DNA from: Rhizobium leguminosarum bv. trifolii WSM1325
Lineage (GTDB): Bacteria; Pseudomonadota; Alphaproteobacteria; Rhizobiales; Rhizobiaceae
Direction: 5' to 3'
Assembly (NCBI GenBank): GCA_000023185.1
Contig: CP001622.1
Span: 248,001 to 312,000 of the forward strand
Length of the DNA stretch: 64,000 bases
The notes beneath the pieces are model-generated. The model ran no database searches. It had not been told where the DNA came from and was given only the letters and a program-made list of their open reading frames with translations. Each line of letters starts with the position of its first letter. Positions within the stretch are counted from its first letter, which is position 1. The position numbers and the translations under genes were made by a program. Of the stretch, positions 61,461-64,000 are shown piece by piece.

Positions 61461-62480
61461 TCAGTTGCGGACGAGACCGGTGGAATCGCGCTCGATCAGG
61501 GTGACCGGCACTTTTACGATCGCGCCTTGCCGAGATTCGTCTCCTGTTTGGTGCTCCTCGATCAGCGCTTCCAGCAGCCGTGCTGCCTGCTGTCCGACAT
61601 TGCGGATCGGCTGTGCGACCGTTGTCAGCCGTGGAAAGACGTAGGCGGCCTCCGGCAGATCGTCGAAGCCCACGACCGAATAGTCGCCCGGAACGGAAAA
61701 TCCGCGATCCTGGATGGCATGGATTGCGGCAATCGCCGAAACGTCGGTCGTGCCGATGATCGCGGTGACCTCGGGTCGAGACGCCAGCAATTCCCGCGCC
61801 AGCCGGTAGGTCTCTGCAAAGCTGTGCTCTTCCGCCATCGCCACGATGGCGGGCGCGATGCCATCTTTCGCCATTTCTGCCGTGATGCCCTGAAGGCGAA
61901 GCTGGATCGGCTGGCTGTGGGCCGGCGCGCCGACAATGGCGATTGCCCGGTGGCCGAGGTCGATCAGATGGCGCGCCATCAGCCGTCCGCCTTCCTCGTG
62001 ATCGGCCATGACAGCGTCGTCAGCGATGCCGCTCAGCTCGCGGTCAATGGCGATGATCGGAATGCCAGCGTCCCGCAGCACGCCGAAATGCTCGATGCTG
62101 CCAAAGGCGCTTGCCACGATGACGCCATCGACGCGCTGAGCGAGCAGCATGGAGATATAGCGCACCTCATGGTCCATATTTTCCGCCGTGCTGCAGATCA
62201 GCGTCTGATAGCCGTGCTGGAACAATTCCTGTTCGATCGCATGGGCCAGGATGCCGAAGAAGGGCACGTCGACCGACGGCAGCATCAGTCCGATCATCCG
62301 GCTTGGTGCACCGCGCAGCATGCGTGCACCCTTGCTCGGCGTGTAGTTCAGCGTTCGGATGGCCGCCTCGACCCGCTCCCTGAGCTCAGGCGAGGCATAA
62401 CCGCTGTTGTTGAGCACGCGCGAGACCGAAGAGACTGACGTTCCTGCAAGTTTAGCGATATGTCGGATGCTGGTCGTCAC
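61461..62480 (-). CDS. LacI-family transcriptional repressor
   Basis: A 339-residue LacI regulator: HTH IAKLAGTSVSSVSRVLNNSG and hinge YTPSKGARMLRG, then a periplasmic-binding-protein-like sensor with GVIVASAFGS, IDRELSG and VVGFDDLPEA. It starts with GTG at 62480. It is convergent with the Zn-alcohol dehydrogenase, 15 bases apart, and is the best candidate to bind the two operators in front of operon B. The inducer is presumably a polyol or ketose. Confidence 0.88.
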   Translation of the reverse strand: MTTSIRHIAKLAGTSVSSVSRVLNNSGYASPELRERVEAAIRTLNYTPSKGARMLRGAPSRMIGLMLPSVDVPFFGILAHAIEQELFQHGYQTLICSTAENMDHEVRYISMLLAQRVDGVIVASAFGSIEHFGVLRDAGIPIIAIDRELSGIADDAVMADHEEGGRLMARHLIDLGHRAIAIVGAPAHSQPIQLRLQGITAEMAKDGIAPAIVAMAEEHSFAETYRLARELLASRPEVTAIIGTTDVSAIAAIHAIQDRGFSVPGDYSVVGFDDLPEAAYVFPRLTTVAQPIRNVGQQAARLLEALIEEHQTGDESRQGAIVKVPVTLIERDSTGLVRN

Positions 62481-62729
62481 GTGCTCGCATTTCTTTCTCT
62501 ACAGCGCTGCGCGTCTTTTCAGACGCGCATAGGAGGCTAGCACAGGAGCGGTCGAACATTCATCAGACGGGCTGCTGAAGTTCACCTTCATTTCATCCTC
62601 CACTAGATCACTAGCAGGACGCCGCATCAAGCACGCGCCGCTATTCGAGAACGTCTGCCGTCGTGACAAGCTTCACCTTGAGAGCTACAGGATAGACCCT
62701 ATCGATAGCAGCACGTTGAGCGGACAGTG

Positions 62730-63380
62730 ATGAACGACACAGTTCTTCTTTTTCACGGCATTGCCCGGACGAAGAAAAGCATGGCGAAGCTCGCCGGCTT
62801 CCTGTCCGGCCACGGTTATCGGGTTGTGAATGTCGGTTACCCCTCCACCAGGTTTTCGATCAGCGACCTCATCGACATCATCCGACCGGAGATCGACGAC
62901 GCCGTGAAGAAAGCAGGCGATGGCCGGGTCCATTTCGTCGGTTATTCGATGGGTGGGCTGGTCATCCGCGCTTTTCTCAGGCGCTATCGCCCAGCCAAGC
63001 TGGGGAGAGTGGTCATGGTCGGAACGCCGAACAACGGCAGTCAGATTGCCGATTTCCTCAAGAGCTGGCCACTATACAGGAAGATCTATGGACCGGCAGG
63101 ACAGCAGCTGATTACCGATCAAACCGCCATGACCGAGCTGTTCGGCACGGTCGATTACGAACTTGGCATCATCGCCGGGAACCGGACCATTGATCCGGTC
63201 TCTTCGCTTATCATTGGCCTCAGGGTTCCGAATGATGGGAAGGTTTCGGTGGAGAGCACGCGCCTTGGCGGCGCGGCAGCACATATCGTCATTCCGGCAA
63301 ACCACACTTTCTTGCCCGTCAACAAGACGATGTGGAGCCAAGCCCTGTCGTTTCTGAAAGATGGGCGGTTTACAAGCTGA
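62730..63380 (+). CDS. Alpha/beta hydrolase, lipase-like
   Basis: A 216-residue alpha/beta hydrolase: oxyanion region LLFHGIARTKKSM, nucleophile elbow GYSMGG (Ser73), MVGTPNNGSQIADFL, and a C-terminal His in IPANHTFLPVN. The layout fits bacterial lipase/triacylglycerol-hydrolase-like proteins without signal peptide. The substrate is unknown. The ATG at 62730 was chosen; ribosome binding site is weak (GCGGACAG). Confidence 0.8.
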   Translation: MNDTVLLFHGIARTKKSMAKLAGFLSGHGYRVVNVGYPSTRFSISDLIDIIRPEIDDAVKKAGDGRVHFVGYSMGGLVIRAFLRRYRPAKLGRVVMVGTPNNGSQIADFLKSWPLYRKIYGPAGQQLITDQTAMTELFGTVDYELGIIAGNRTIDPVSSLIIGLRVPNDGKVSVESTRLGGAAAHIVIPANHTFLPVNKTMWSQALSFLKDGRFTS

Positions 63381-63454
63381 ATTTCCAAATATTCAAACAT
63401 CTGCCACATGCCCTCTGCTTAATTCCCCGCGGCACCGGTATCGAAGGAAATGCA

Positions 63455-64000
63455 ATGACCGCCATCCTGCGAAAGAAAGTTCACGGCGCGTCTACACGCG
63501 GACAGGTCATCGACGGTGCGCCCGATGTCGGCGTCGCCTATCAGGTGTTTTCCGATACGGTGATCGAAGACGTTATCGTCAAGAATTCCCCTCGCGGCTT
63601 CAAATTTCACAATGGCAAGAATCTCACCGTCAGGCGCTGTGAAACGGAGAATGTGAACGGCGACGGCATCTACCTGACGAAGACGACGCACGTGTTGCTG
63701 GAGAATAATCGCATCGGCGCGGCCCCGGGCGAGGGAGCAGACTGCTGCCAATTCGCCTATCAAAACAGCGACGACAATATCAGCTCCGATATCGTGATCC
63801 GCGGCAACCTCTTCCTGCAGTCGCCGGCGAGCGCATCGAACAAGGGCGCGCTGGTCTGCGACAAAACGCGACAATACCTGGTCGAGTACAATTTCATCGG
63901 CGGCAAGAATTTCTCCTTTTCGTCGATCGGCGATGACGCCGTGGTGCGCAGCAACATCATGCGCGATGGCAGGATGAATGATTATTCCTTCGGCTACGGC
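63455..64000 (+). CDS. Right-handed beta-helix protein, 5' part only
   Basis: The frame opens at ATG 63455 (GAAGGAAATGCA upstream) and runs to the window edge, giving 182 residues. It shows strand-turn repeats typical of parallel beta-helix (pectate-lyase-like) folds: DTVIEDVIVKNSPRGFKFHN, NLTVRRCETENVNGDGIYLT, HVLLENNRIG, DIVIRGNLFL. No signal peptide is seen. It could be a polysaccharide lyase or surface protein; the active site is beyond the edge or not identifiable. Confidence 0.75.
   Translation, partial: MTAILRKKVHGASTRGQVIDGAPDVGVAYQVFSDTVIEDVIVKNSPRGFKFHNGKNLTVRRCETENVNGDGIYLTKTTHVLLENNRIGAAPGEGADCCQFAYQNSDDNISSDIVIRGNLFLQSPASASNKGALVCDKTRQYLVEYNFIGGKNFSFSSIGDDAVVRSNIMRDGRMNDYSFGYG

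Overview
The window reads as chromosome of a high-GC alphaproteobacterium of the Rhizobium leguminosarum/etli group. The gene families (PodJ-like polarity protein, UPF0262, DUF2948, DUF982, rhizobial polyol ABC operons), the rhizobium-type intergenic palindromes and the overall codon use all point that way. The species call is inference; no 16S rRNA is present.

Layout. 1-2.1 kb: the 5' part of a podJ-like gene, cut by the left edge. 2.4-9.6 kb: a VOC protein and an SDR on the minus strand, then a beta-oxidation operon (acyl-CoA dehydrogenase, thiolase, a small cupin, FadB-like fusion) behind a 22-bp palindrome of MerR/LiuR type. 9.7-14.4 kb: YdeI-like protein, cold-shock protein, a MarR/GFA divergent pair with twin operators, a SnoaL-like protein and an MFS/TetR divergent pair. 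14.5-18.0 kb: a large hybrid histidine kinase fused to a sodium-solute-symporter domain. 18.2-28.9 kb: mscL, aminotransferase, galE, a GGDEF-EAL protein, a 3-hydroxyisobutyryl-CoA hydrolase-like protein, a UvrD-type helicase and several small envelope or hypothetical proteins. 28.9-35.3 kb: core genes between tRNA-Thr and tRNA-Phe (murA, DUF2948, hisD, UPF0262, LMW phosphatase, infA, maf, yacG).

35.4-43.98 kb looks like accessory DNA next to tRNA-Phe. It has a toxin-antitoxin pair with a frameshifted toxin, an IS3 orfA remnant, and a type I secretion ABC/HlyD pair. With these go two glycine-rich proteins that share a repeat unit, one co-directional with the transporter and one divergent, and a LuxR-type regulator with a degenerate receiver. 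I consider this secretion module the best candidate for an undescribed system.

43.98-62.5 kb is a polyol/ketose catabolic supercluster. A minus-strand ABC transporter operon (binding protein, two permeases, a small membrane protein, ATPase, SDR) is divergent from operon A: ketose 3-epimerase, ROK regulator, PfkB kinase, GatZ/KbaZ (PF08013), RbtD-like SDR and galactitol-dehydrogenase-like SDR. After a 13-bp-stem hairpin comes operon B: class I aldolase, Gfo/Idh/MocA oxidoreductase, D-lyxose-isomerase-like cupin, PfkB kinase, a 24-codon ORF, SmoS-like SDR and Zn-alcohol dehydrogenase. Operon B starts behind a promoter flanked by two LacI-type operators, and a convergent LacI gene lies at its end. 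The gene set fits conversion of hexitols (galactitol, altritol, sorbitol) to ketoses and on to fructose 6-phosphate.

62.7-64 kb: an alpha/beta hydrolase and the 5' part of a beta-helix protein cut by the right edge. Most intergenic spaces carry short hairpins or rhizobial repeats, listed individually.
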